Source of the DNA: Bisporella sp. PMI_857
Lineage: Eukaryota; Ascomycota; Leotiomycetes; Helotiales; Helotiaceae
Assembly: GCA_021307315.1 (NCBI GenBank)
Contig: JAJSPD010000005.1
Coordinates: forward strand, 496,001 to 560,000
DNA length: 64,000 nt
Direction of reading: 5' to 3'
Below the pieces are notes generated by a model. It saw only the letters and a list, made by a program, of their open reading frames with translations. It was not told the DNA's origin and ran no database searches. Shown here piece by piece: positions 21,546 to 33,582 of this stretch. The number at the start of each line of letters is the position of its first letter. Within the stretch, counting starts at the first letter, position 1. The position numbers and the translations under genes are program-made.

Positions 21546-22781
21546 ATGAAGGAGATGAGACCACAAACACTCTCTTTTGTTTTACAGCGTGCCTTCTATG
21601 CCAATCAACCCTTCAAATACATAGCGACCCGGCATCTATCTGGTCCAGCCTTGCAATCATCCCTTCGCGAAAAGCTCACTTCCCAAGCTCCAAACAGAAT
21701 CTACGACTACCTATCGCCTACTCCCTCTCATCTTCTGAACATTGCACTCTCAGACTTCTTACCGGAGTCATGTCAGCCCGACCTCTTTAATCCATATGAT
21801 CTAGAGCTGCCCAGGCAATCACTCACCCACGAACAGGAAAGGCGCAATCTGATCCTTCCCCAAGGACATCACCTTGTGTACTTTCCTCCGCAGCTACCAA
21901 GCAGCAGCTTGCTCCCTGACGGCACAGATATCTTGCACTCCCCGGGCCCGCCTTTCAGTCGTCGCATGTGGGCTGGAGGCTCTCTCGTTTTTGAAACAGG
22001 GCTGGGTAAACAGTTGTTCATTAATAATGACCGGCTCTGTTGCACAGAGTTAATATCAGATGTTACGGTGAGAGGCAAACATCCAGATGAGAAAGTCTTC
22101 GTAAGCGTTACGAGAGAGTATTCAAAACTCTTCGATCTTGATGCATCGGGCAGGAAGACAAAACTGGATCCTTTACGAAAGTTACAGCATGAAGAAATTG
22201 GCCGGAATTTGATTTTCTCCCCGTCTGTGACTGAAGAGAGAAACCTAGTGTTTTTTAGAGACAGAGATCCAGCTTTCGCTCAAGAGAGCTCTCAAAAGTC
22301 TAGCAAAAGACTACTCCGTAGGTCATTTTCCATTCCTGCAACCAACATCCCTTCTCTTGTATGTGGTATTTACTAATACTAAGTAGCTCCTCATGAACCC
22401 GATTTCTCGGTCACTCTAACGCCAACTCCTTCCCTCCTCTTTCGTTTCTCAGCGCTCACGTTCAACGCTCATGCCATACATCTTGATCCTCAATACTGTC
22501 GAGATGTGGAAGGGCATCGGAACCTTCTTGTCCATGGTCCGTTAACATTGGTGCTTATGTTGTCAGTACTAAGATCTCAATTGAGACATGAACAACAGAT
22601 GGTCCTGAAGTTTGAGTACCGAAACCTTGCGCCGCTCTATGTCAATGAAGAGATGAGAATTTGTGTCCGAAAGGATGGGAAGAAAAAGGATAAATATGAT
22701 GTGTGGATTGAGGGGAAGGACGGAGGGTACGCTGTAAAAGGGTCCGCAACGACAGCAGGGATCGAATCTTTTACAGGCTAG
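21546..22781 (+). CDS. HTD2-like mitochondrial hydroxyacyl-thioester dehydratase
   Basis: Exons 21546..22317 and 22387..22781 give 388 aa. Start at the ATG at 21546; a second Met follows three codons later. The N-terminus is basic with a presequence look (RAFYANQPFKYIATRHLSG). Motifs include DYLSPTPSHLLNIALSDFLP, MWAGGSLVFETGL, and in exon 2 FRFSALTFNAHAIHLDPQYCRDVEGHRNLLVHGPL, the hydratase/hot-dog active-site segment with Asn and His. The family (yeast Htd2, fungal mesaconyl-C4-CoA hydratase-like) serves mitochondrial type II fatty-acid synthesis. Exon 2 carries the lysine-rich region near MRICVRKDGKKKDKYDVW. Confidence 0.85.
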
Positions 22782-24776
22782 AAGGCCCCAGTCAAAAGGT
22801 TCCGGGTCCTAATACCGTCTTCCGCTCTACCAAACTTGAGGTTTTGTGCACCTCAGGACAATCAGAGGTACATAGTGTTGAAGACGAAGGGCTCTCACAA
22901 TACCACATCTATACTTTGGTGACATGAGAGACCTTGACGCCCTTGAACGGTAAATCCGAATTATATTGATGATGTCATGTAGTTGCAAGCTAATCTCAGC
23001 GGAGGGATTATATTGTGTTGTAATTTGAGATCGCATCTCACTATTCCTACAGTCTATGCTACAACGCTCGACTACTTGGATCGAAACTGAATCTCCACGC
23101 AACAGGCCCTAGTGGAAAGACCGTACCAGGAAAAGCAATTCATATTTCGGATTTCCCCAATTCTGACGGCAATGGAATCTACCTCCCTAGTAGGATCGCT
23201 ATTTGGCTGCCCTACTTAACGGTCAGCTCGATGATGGACTCTAGTGGCAGCCTAATTTTTCGTCTGCTCAATCTGCTCTCAACCTTTTCTGGAAGCCTGC
23301 AATGTCCATAGCTTAGCAAGATGTCAGCTTCAAATTGGCATATACTCATAGTTCCAAAACTTGCATACAAATGTCGCATGTAGTAACAATGAAATTGTTG
23401 CACATGTATTCGCACAGGATTCAACGTTGTTAAACAATCTTTCCACACAGTCATATTTAGCTAACTTCGACTCCTTAGAATGTTGTAAGAACAATTTCAA
23501 TGTGCCCGTGACGAATACTTTATGCAAGAGTCATTATTCGCTCTGTAATCCTCTGGGTTCGAATGCCTTCTCGGCAAATAACCGGAATTATCATTTATGC
23601 TCGTTTCACAATGGTTGGTCTCGGCTTCATAAAGTATCATGGCGCATGATGGATCAACAATATCTAACCAGGTATAAGTGACATTCTCAACTGTGGCATA
23701 TCTGGGAGAAGAGTTGTAGGGTTAGTAATCACCTGCTGCTGTATTACTATTCCATTTCTACTCTAGTTCCTATTTGCGGGTTATTTCTGGAACCAGCAGA
23801 CTTTCTAACTGAATATTTTTGTCAGAGTCTAGCCTTGCCTCTGTGAGGCCGCCCAGCATGTTTTGTTTTCATTCTATGAGAGGCAACAATCACAACGAAT
23901 TCGATGAAGCTTTGTATATTTAGAACATATAAGAATTGTAAAGCTGAGCAGTTTATAGAAATTAAAGCTAACCTGCACATATATTTAACGTATACTTATG
24001 CAAGCGTGCCATATTTCCTGATAAAATGTGGTGTACCTATCTATAATTAGCTTAGTAAAGGAAGTGGAGCTGTGAAGTGGATACTGTGCGTCATCCTGTA
24101 AATAGACAATCACGGGTAATGCATGTTAACGTTAACCTGTCATGCCTGTAGGTAGTTTCCCATTCTTACTTAATTGCACTTGCTGTGATTGACACAACTC
24201 CAAGAAACAACATAATTCACAAAATTAGCGACCCAGCATACTCAAAGCTCGATTCACAAGCTTCAATGCCTGAGTTGCTATTTCACTTTGATCCTTTGTA
24301 TATAGCCAGGAAAGGGCCATCTGAAAATGTCTCCTGCCTGCAGCCTGAGGGTTCTGAAAGCAACTTAGCAGGTCTATCAATGAACACTGGCTAGCTGTTG
24401 CAAATATACACTTCGTTCTCATATACTCATTGTCTTTGGGTCAATTGAGAAGTCACTGTGCTCACCGCTTCAATCGCATCGTACCGCTAGAAGGACGGCA
24501 ACGTTTACTCCCGCCTCGATTGCAAGCTTTTACAATTTCGCCGAGCAACGCACTTTCTCTCCTTCTCTTACGCATTTTCCACTTCCTCTTCAACCTTACA
24601 GAAACTTGAATATACTGTTACAAACAACATTTCCGTGGACTTGATATCGGTAGACTTCTGGGTGTTTGCTTTAATAATTGCTGATATACTCCGGCATCAT
24701 TCCATTCGAAATCTGCGAAGCGATTTAGCCTACCGCACCTAAGTGGACATACTTCGGGGTTGGAGAATTGGAGTCA
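22782..24776. other. 2 kb intergenic
   Basis: AT-rich, with scattered short frames on both strands (all under 110 codons). I found no recognisable protein, tRNA or repeat. It contains the promoter and probably the 5' UTR of the PH/LRR gene. Confidence 0.35.
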
Positions 24777-27700
24777 ATGGCCCCTCCCAAAGAAGAAAAT
24801 GGAGTGAGCCGACACAAGAGCCTAAATCCTTTTTCAATGAAGGCATCCCCATCATTCCTACCACGGCTTAATACCGATGTTGAAAACAACGGCTCAGGCG
24901 ATGGCAGCAATATTGGTAGAAGGAGTTCAATATTTGGAACAGGCTCCGCGACGAGCAAGGGTCCACATTGGAGCGCCACGACGAGTCCTAATGAAGGGGA
25001 GAGCACAGATCCTGAGAAGATACGACCTCGAACTCTTCAAAAACTGAAAGGCAGGCCTTCTTCAATTGGCGGTACTGTCGGAAAGAAGACTTCAAAAATA
25101 ATAGATGATCTAGAAGATACCGTTTCAATGGCTATAGATACAACAACCTCAGTCCTCCTCCATGGTGAAGTTCAAACGTCAACCGGGTTTTTCAAGAAGA
25201 AAAAAGAGTATCTTGTATTGACTCCTACACACCTATTCCACTACAAGAGCCAATCTCGTAAGTACAAGACTTCTCTAGGGAGTATAATATGGATCTGAAG
25301 GGTTCACGGCTTGGGAGACATTGCAATCAACTACTTTAGTTGGAAGAACGATTCGGACATGACGGATTTTTTAGATCTTAATAGCTGACATGGTTTTCCG
25401 TCTAGGAGCTGCTGAGAGCTTCCCCTGTATTTTGACTAGTGGTCTACCCTCACGACATGCATCGTCCGCTTCTTTTGGTTCTCTGGCAGACTCAGCGTCA
25501 ATTCAGTCGCATGCTTCCAGTGACTCTAGCAAGGGCATACGGCTTGACCAGATTGTCACGGTATATAAGGTAGAGGATGGGCGCCCCTTCTTTACAACCG
25601 AGGTTGTGTATCTTGATGAGGACTCGTTCCAAGTAGGGAGCATGCAACTAATCCTCGCTGCCCCTACCGAGGCTGATCAATGGATGAGCTCCCTTCGAGG
25701 CGCCGCACAAAAGGCTGCAATGGCTCTAAAAGAGCCATACACAGATAAAGTCCTGGATTACGTTTACAAAGCCGTTAAACGTTTGAACGACTACGACTCA
25801 AACCAACTTCGTATCTATCGAGTTGTTCGACGTCCGTCCTTCGTCAAGGCTGGAAAGCCTGATGAGCTTGAAAAGTTCGTGGGGACGTCGCCCTTCTATC
25901 TAGCTGTTGGTGTCAATTTGGTACATATGATCAAGTTGCCGAGCGATCCGTCGCAGCTTGTTCACCATTGGACGAAGTCGCTCACGTATGGCATCGTCAC
26001 TCTCTCAGAACTTCGCATGTTCCAGAATGATGATAGATTTGAGATGACATTCCGGCTACCTCTACGAGAACATCAAGTATTTGAGCTTGCATCATTGACA
26101 GCCATAGATATTCCAGTTCCACTATTCAAGTCTATAGCACTTGCGAAACCTTTATGGCCATGGCAAACGCTAATCTATACTGGTTCTTCTCGTTATGAAA
26201 AAATCGCCAAAGCTGAGAGGGCAAGAGAAATGGTTGAGCTAGAACCGACACAGGCGGACAACTTCAATAGCCTGGATAGGACCTTAAATGCTTACTGCAT
26301 GTCATATGGCTGTGACCCGCAGAACATTCAGTATCTTGTTGACAATACTGTTGATGACGCTCCCGAGTTTCGACTGCTCTCGCCTGCAAAGTCCAGTATT
26401 TATAGCGCTTATGAATTGCTCTGTGTTATGCGAGCGCTGCGCTATAATTTCCATTTTGGCTCGATTTCATTTCGAGGTATCGATCTGCATAGCATATATT
26501 GCAACTATGATAGCTTTGGGTACGACCACGTTGCTTTTGTTGATATCGACGGGACAGATGTGCGTACTGTCTCCAATCACAGACCAGAGGAAAGGTCATT
26601 ACTTTACCAGGAAGTTCAAGCCATTGCTCTCTCGTCTAAATCCTTACGAAGATTAGATTTCCGGGACGCCCTTCCCCGTCGACGCCTCAGGGATGCTCCG
26701 TCAGGAGATCACGGGGATCCTGGATCTGAGATCGCTGCTGCAATACTCCATCTGTGCGCCATTCAAATGACCAATGTAACATGGGTAGACCTGAGCGGCA
26801 TTGAGCTTGGAGAAGCCGATATTCTTGACATGGCTCCTGCTCTATCCGACCTAAAATCGCGAATTAGAGCTATTGTATGCTCACGGAGTGCACTGTGCAA
26901 CCAAATGATCAACCGATTTCTTAAGGCGTTGGAACCACAAGGTAAGTCGATCCAACTTTTTGTATTATCTCAAAATTGCGTTTAATGAACCTTCCTTCTA
27001 ATCGCACATCCCTAGGAGCCAACATAGAGTTCGTCAATATTGCAGGGAATCCAGGTCGTCTGAGCTTCGAACGTTTTCATTCAGCTATGAGCAATTTTAC
27101 ACGTATCCGATCCCTCAATCTCTCCGGCATATTGAGGACTCAACATAGCAGTGAGCTTCCACTCTTGCCTCCTGGAATCATACGATCATGGCAACTTGAA
27201 TATTTGAATCTCAGTGGCATCATGGTCAGTCACATACTATCCATAATCCTCTCTTCAGACTAACAAGTAAAGCTCAATGATGTAACCGTCACTACTCTCT
27301 CAGACTATCTGGCCCATGGAAGTAAGTGCCACCTATCAACCAAAAACTTTCGTCCATAGTTCCATGATTCAAAGACTGATTCAGCGATTGATAGTGTCAG
27401 ACAGCCTCCAAACTCTGGATCTCGTACGATGTTCCTTGACTGGAACACATGCGGCATCTTTATTTCACTCAAGTAAGTATAACACATGGCCTGCTGGTGG
27501 CAAAAATAAACGGATTATGTACACTATCTAACCATGTTATTGTTTAGTGGTTCGAGTACCAGGCGAACACCGCAACTTACGACTCAATATCAGCAACAAT
27601 TATCTTGAGAACGATATCGGCGATATGCTTGAGGCAATTAAAGATAATGAAACACCATCTCACCTCATTATCCGTACATTTGAGTTTGAGAAAGAGCTTA

Positions 27701-28813
27701 ACTTTAAGCGATTTCTAGATGCTCTTCGAGAAAACACTACCATCCAGTCACTAGACATATCGAAGACGGGTCTCCCTCAGGAAGCCGGGCATGATACATG
27801 TCAATCATTGAAGTCAATGTTTTTAAGAAATAACACAATCAAGGAGCTTGATATATCTGGGGAAAAGACTCGAATGGAGGCTAGACACTTTGGTACAGGT
27901 CTCTGCCAGGCACTCACAGGTCTGAAGCACAATACAGCACTCAGATCACTACGTATTGAGTATCAGAACCTTGGATACGAAGGTGGCCACGTTCTTGCTT
28001 CTGTGTTAAAAAGCAACAAAGGTCTTACACATGTCCATTGTGCTCATAACGAATATGGCCTGCAAGCTTTCAATGCCATAGTAGATGCCATGGAAAAGAA
28101 TCACAACGTCATTGAACTTCCGTTCATGATGGATGACCAGAGGAACTCAATAAAGAAAATTGTAGCAACTATTGCGGATGTAAAACGTGTCTCGACTTTA
28201 AACCAGAAATCCGTCCGACGCTTTTCATCAACCTCGAGTGCTATCAATCCACAGGATGCTAAGCCAATGACCAAGCAAGATACGATCACTGCAACCACAA
28301 TTCTGGAGGACGAATGGACCAAACTAAATAGTAAACTGGCCGCTTTCCTAAGGAGAAATCAAGCTTCAGCAAATGGAGGAGGAGAATGTCAGCCCATTGA
28401 GGAGGGATCTAAACCTTCAAGTATCTTGAGCGAAGAAGCCATCGTACGACAGGTGTTGAACGAGACAACTCCTAGAGTAGAGCTTGGAAATCCTGTGGAT
28501 GATCAGCCCGAGAGCCTAGCAGGAATTGACAGTAAGTGATTCATAGTAGAGGATGATGGGAGCTTAGACACTATGGCGTTGGTTCTGTGGCTCTTTGATT
28601 GCAATTGCTGACCCTCACGGTGCAGTTTCAAGAAATACAAAGCTTAAGGAGAATAATAAAACAGAGGTTTCTAGCAACGGCTCGAAAGGTGGAGAGATAG
28701 CCAAGAAACTCATCGGTATTCCCAGAAGCGAGGTTGATATTGGACAGGTGTTGAAGCAGAATAAGATGACTTTTGAATTCGATGTTGGGGAGCACGAAGA
28801 AAACGACCTATAA
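24777..28813 (+). CDS. PH-domain/leucine-rich-repeat protein (seven exons)
   Basis: Exons 24777..25257, 25406..26941, 27016..27224, 27273..27321, 27395..27472, 27548..28531 and 28626..28813 give 1174 aa. The N-terminal ~110 residues are Ser-rich and basic. A PH-like domain (VLLHGEVQTSTGFFKKKKEY ... IVTVYKVEDGRPFFTTEV) spans roughly residues 120-280 and is interrupted by intron 1. From about residue 530 to 940 ribonuclease-inhibitor-type LRRs are visible (LRRLDFRD, VTWVDLSGIEL, IRSLNLSGIL, LEYLNLSGI, LQTLDLVRCSLTG, IQSLDISKTGL, IKELDISGE, LRSLRIEYQNLG). The C-terminal third is charged and low-complexity. This fungal family resembles membrane-associated CARMIL-like scaffolds; the actual function is not known to me. 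Confidence 0.88.
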
Positions 28814-29541
28814 CGAAGATGCGCCTGCATTTGACAAGGAGTTAGGAGTGGCATGTTTTCTAGTAGTGGGAATTGGGCAGCATCACAACGGCGTACAGAC
28901 GAAACATGGCACTAGAGGGGAAAGGCGTTTAGGCTCGGTCATACTGCTATGCTTGTGATCAGTATGTATTGATTATGGTCGTTTTGTAAAATACATACAG
29001 GCTCCTAGAGTCATTTCCTACAGAGGACATAGGCATACCTTGCCTAACTGAATACAATTCAGACAGCGGCCACATTACTTATACGCTTTCTAGTTTGCGT
29101 AGTGACTCGTGTGCTATAAAAATATTAGGTAATGCGTGATTCTTCATAACCACCCTGGCACTGATATAGAGCAAGAATCAGCTAACATCCAGGTTGTTAA
29201 TCTAGAAATTAGGTAATGATGAAACCAAATAACTGGTAGCCAATCATATTCCACCGAACCAAGCATTATAAAAACGTAATTTGAGGTATTAATTATTATT
29301 AAACTTTATATATTCTCAAATTTTGAAGGCTTTATGGAATCTAGCTGAAGGCCCTCTAGATTCTGATTCGTCACGCTCCGATTACCTGTGGAAGCGGACC
29401 CTTGACTCACCTGAGGCATCCAACGTCAAAGAACCTCAAATGCGCGTAACTGTCCATTTAGGCATCACACTCCTGCTCTTCTGTTTTAAAATGCATCTTT
29501 ATAGGTGACGTGCACACGTTCAGCAGATCAAGTAACTCATA
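28814..29541. other. intergenic upstream of Sec15
   Basis: AT-rich spacer between two plus-strand genes. It holds the 3' UTR of the LRR gene and the Sec15 promoter. A perfect ATGATGA box at 29216-29222 was considered and rejected as a snoRNA. Confidence 0.35.
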
Positions 29542-32264
29542 ATGAATCGTCGAAAAATACAATATGACGACTACAAAGCTGCAGTGCAACAGGTATACTA
29601 AGCCAATCTGTATAACAGGGTCTCCAAAATGAGCTAAATTACTTAATAGATTATTTTATCCTCGTCCGATACTGATTATATTGATCAGTTGATTCCTGCA
29701 CTCAAAGATGCCACAATTTCGAACCGGACAGCTGGGCTTATGCAAAGCCTGGCGCAATATGCAGATGAACGTGAGAGCGATATAGAGCGCATTGGCTTGA
29801 CGAAACACGAAGAATTCCTGGACTCAGTTAAGCAGTTGCAACAAGTTCGCGAAGGAACCGTCTCTCTGACAGCAGAAATACTTAAACTAAACGAATCGAT
29901 CCAAGAAAGCACCGAGAGGCTCGCCGCGCAGAAAGAGGCATTGGTGGACACGAAAGCAATCCGCCAAAACATTGCAGAGGCTTCCGAAGCCTTGAAGGAG
30001 TCGTTGAAGATATTACATGCGGTAAATGGGGCACACGAGCTGATCCGAAAGAAGAAATACTATGGAGCGCTGAAGGCATTAGATGATCTTCAGAATGAGC
30101 ATCTTATTCCTACCATTCAGAACAAGTATGCTACACAACACAAGCTAGCAGATATTATACAGAAGTCTATACCTGCATCACAAAAGGCGATCTCAGAGGC
30201 TGTCATGACTGACCTGAATACGTGGCTCTATCGTATACGAGAGACGTCTCAATTCCTCGGAGAAGTTGCTTTCTACCACACAGAGATGAGGCGGACAAGG
30301 CAGAAGGAACGCATGGAATCAAATACATACCTACGGTCATTTAAACTGAACTCAGCGATCGAACTCGTGTTTGATGAAAGTGAGGAGTTTGATGTTTTGG
30401 ACAATGAAGAGCTTCAAGTAGATTTCACGCCTTTATTCGAATGCTTGCACATTCACGAAGCCCTTGGCCAAAGTGACAAGTTTCGGCTCGATTATGCTGC
30501 GACACGGAGACGGCAGAAGGAGCTGGCACTGCCTAGTTCTGTGAATCTGGTTGACGAGAATGATGAAAACAGTTTGAGCAGTCTTCTTGAAGGTATTGCC
30601 GGCTTTGCGATTATCGAAAAGGCTACAATGAGAAGAACAAATAATCTTCGATCACCGGTTGATGTGCGATTTTCATGCACCTTTCATGTATAGAGTTGAC
30701 TAACTGATGTGTAGGTCGATGAGCTATGGGATTCCATGTGTCATAGTGCCATAAGCCTAATCTCCAAAGCTTTAGATACTGTCGATAATGCCGAAGTCTT
30801 GCTCAAAATCAAGGGAGTGATAGCTTTATTTATTCAGACTATGGATGTGAGTGAAATTGAGCATTATGAGCCACAAATTCTAATATGTCATGTAGGGATG
30901 GGGATATTCTGTGACTGCCTTGGATGGGTTCTTGCTCACTCTCTTCGAGAAATACGCTGAGCTACTTAAGAGGAGGTTTAGTGATGACTTTCAAGAGGTA
31001 CAATTGTCTTGTCCAGTATGTGGTCAGGATCTAATGTTGCGTAGATTGTTTCCACAGATGACTACATGCCTATGCCGATTAGCAACCTTGACGAGTACGA
31101 TAAAGTTGTCAATGTTAGCTGGTTTACGCCTGACAAGAAGAGAGAAGACCTCACGTATGTATTGCACATCCCACATTGAAACAAGCTTACATTCATAGAT
31201 TCCCATGTGTTCTTCCATTCTCCCAGATGTACCCTCTATGTTGTATAGATATCAGGAATTTCCTTAATCAGTTTTACTTCTTCTCAGATGATCACTTTCA
31301 GCATCCAAGCGTGATAGATGAGACACTTAAGAAGGTAACTCGTGTGTGGAGTAGTATTGAACAATGCTAATTTATATAGTCTTTGGACGAACTTTTATCA
31401 GAGAAGGTGTGCAAGTCTCTCGTTGAGCAGCTTAGAGTTCAATATCTTGGCCAAATAGTCCAGATCCTCATAAATTTGGAGCATTTTGAGACTGCATGTA
31501 GTGAGCTGGAGCAATTGCTCATAGCTGCGCGGTCATCTACCTCTGCTGGAGGACCAATCGTTCTCAGCGCCACTGAAGAGTTCCGCAGTCACAAAAAGAC
31601 AGCCGAAAAGCGCATCTTCGAACTTGTGAACTCAAAGATTGACGATCTCGTGGAGACTGCAGAGTACGATTGGATGGCTCATACCTTGGAAAGGGAGCCG
31701 AGCAATTATATGCAAACACTAACGACATATCTCTCCAACATCATGAATTCAACACTGCTGGGCTTGCCACGAGAAATCAAAGAACTGATCTACTTTGACG
31801 CACTCTCTCATGCAGCAAACAAGATTTTGGTGAATAAACGTGTTCATATTTACTGAATTTCGTAGGCTAATTAGGAAGTAGGCTCTTCCACTCGCCCAAG
31901 ATGTCAAAAAGATTAACCCCAACGGCGTTGCAGCGCTTGCCAAAGATGTTGAGTATCTGGCAGAATTCGTCGACACTCTTGACAATGCCCTGATTCTGAA
32001 AGAAAATCTTGACGAACTTGAACAAACCGTGCAGCTAATGCAGACGGAGAATCCAGACGACTTCTACGATATGTCAATTAGAAATAGGAAGTTTGGAAGA
32101 GTTGATGCAATGAACGGCCCAATATTGTTAGAAAAGTATGAGACCTCAGCATTAACTTTTTGGGGGGCATCAATACTGACTACTATAGACTTACCCATCA
32201 AGTCATGAGTCCAACAAGAACCGATCGTCTCGCCAATTTCTCACAAAGATTTGGAATGAGGTAG
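29542..32264 (+). CDS. SEC15: exocyst complex component Sec15 (nine exons)
   Basis: Exons 29542..29592, 29650..30663, 30715..30846, 30896..30997, 31045..31154, 31199..31334, 31380..31829, 31882..32135 and 32189..32264 give 774 aa, normal for fungal Sec15. It is the exocyst subunit that binds the Rab Sec4 on secretory vesicles and tethers them at the growing tip. The N-terminal third is helical coiled coil (LTAEILKLNESIQESTERL). The conserved core reads VTALDGFLLTLFEKYAELL, then IVSTDDYMPMPISN, VVNVSWFTPD, FPCVLPFSQMYPLCCIDIRN, and LEHFETACSELEQLL. The C-terminus is GRVDAMNGPILLEKLTHQ. The exon 4/5 junction was set by the IVSTDDYMPMP motif, which requires the acceptor at GCGTAG. Confidence 0.95.
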
Positions 32265-32458
32265 ATTCACCAAAATGGCGAAAGATTTCAGGGAAAAGAA
32301 AATTTCATTCCATCACTACTCCGAACTGGCCAGGCGTCTGTTTCCGAGGGACGATTACATCCAAGCGCCTCAAATCGAAGCACAACATTCTGGGACCCTA
32401 ACTTTCCTAACTCCTCCTGCAATAACCCGCAAATTCTAAATATCTTCGGCACTAGGTT

Positions 32459-33582
32459 TTAGCCAACTTCATAATCACGCTCTCCTTCGGCATCAGCGTC
32501 GCCCTCTCCGCCATCGTGGCGTTGATACGCATGACCTGCATCTTGACCGACGGGATCTTGTGGACGTTGTGGGACGTGGTACATTTGCTTGAGGATGTTA
32601 GCTCTTAGGGAGATGAGATGGGTTTTGAGGGGAACTACTTGTTGTGGCTGCATTGGTTGATATCCGTAGATACCTTCCATATCTTGGTACATTTGTCCCT
32701 GGGGATTTCCATAAGGTGTAGCCTGGCCGGGCTGAACCTGCGCAGCATACATATTCGACTGCTGGCGATAATCCTGCTCAGACGGGATTCCGTGTCCTCC
32801 ACCATATATCTCAGGAGGCGGCATATGGCCATGGCTAGACTGGGGGATGTGCGGTTGCTGAGGCGGAAGCTGAGTAGATCCAGCAGCTGGAACCGAAGAC
32901 GGAGGGCCTTGGCCTGCTGGTCGCTTTGCGGATGCCGCGTCCTCACGAGGCACGATGTCGATTAGAAAATCAAACATGTCTGATTTTGCCAGTGCTGATG
33001 CAATGTCTGATCTTTGTAATGTGCGCCGCTTGTTCTCTTCCGCGTGGATCCAGGCACGCATCGTGAGTTCCGTGATAAATATATCACATCCTTTAGCAAA
33101 AAGAATCGGTGCCTCGGCCGAAATCATCTTTACTTCTGGATCAGCCTTCATAACCTTCTTGATACGTGCCAAGGGTAGCTGGTGCAACTTATAGTCATGC
33201 GAGTCTTGTTCCAGGTGGTTGATTATTTGTTGCCAGTAGGTCGTCAAGATATCTTTGTATTGTCCATGTAGACCTTGGTTCACCTACGCAAAGCGTCAGC
33301 CGTTGAACAGCCTCGTCCAGATAGCAAAAAACATACGTTTGCCCATGCGCCAGAGTAGAACTCTGCGACAGGCGCGAAGCCTTGTGCAGAAAGCTAGTTT
33401 TCGTGTCAGTAATGGATGCGCGGGTCGTCCTCAAGAACGGTACATACTGTAGCGCTTGCGCCTGTTCGAAACCCATGTTAGTATAAGTCAATTGATAAGT
33501 GAAAGAGTGTATGCTACACGGACGTACCATAATGACCGCCGTGAGTAGTATCATATGCTGGAGGCGCGTTAGGTTTCTCCAT
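32459..33582 (-). CDS. HAP5: CCAAT-binding factor subunit HAP5 (NF-YC)
   Basis: Exons complement(33528..33582, 33448..33461, 33337..33393, 32639..33283, 32459..32587) give 299 aa. HAP5 pairs by histone fold with HAP3 and together with HAP2 binds CCAAT boxes in promoters. The histone-fold core [20 protein letters not shown] through [14 protein letters not shown] is intact. It is preceded by the fungal-specific [17 protein letters not shown] segment, the HAP4-recruitment region in yeast. The C-terminus is Gln/Pro/Tyr-rich. Exon 2 is only 14 nt (GAPs fixed by GTATGT donor and CGAACAG acceptor). The 51-nt segment 32588..32638 has GTAGTT, a GCTAAC branch site and a CAAG end but no stop, so retaining it would simply add 17 residues. 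Two CCAAT pentamers lie upstream. Confidence 0.93.

Noticed and set aside
29201..29360. Perfect ATGATGA (29216) and CTGA (29345) flanked by TCTAGA on both sides, resembling a box C/D snoRNA
   Set aside because: The stem is 9 and 6 bases away from the boxes, and I find no rRNA complementarity upstream of the D box. Likely chance.
31045..31080. Alternative Sec15 acceptor at CCACAG before ATGACTAC
   Set aside because: It gives the wrong phase and loses the conserved IVSTDDYMPMP. The earlier GCGTAG acceptor restores it.
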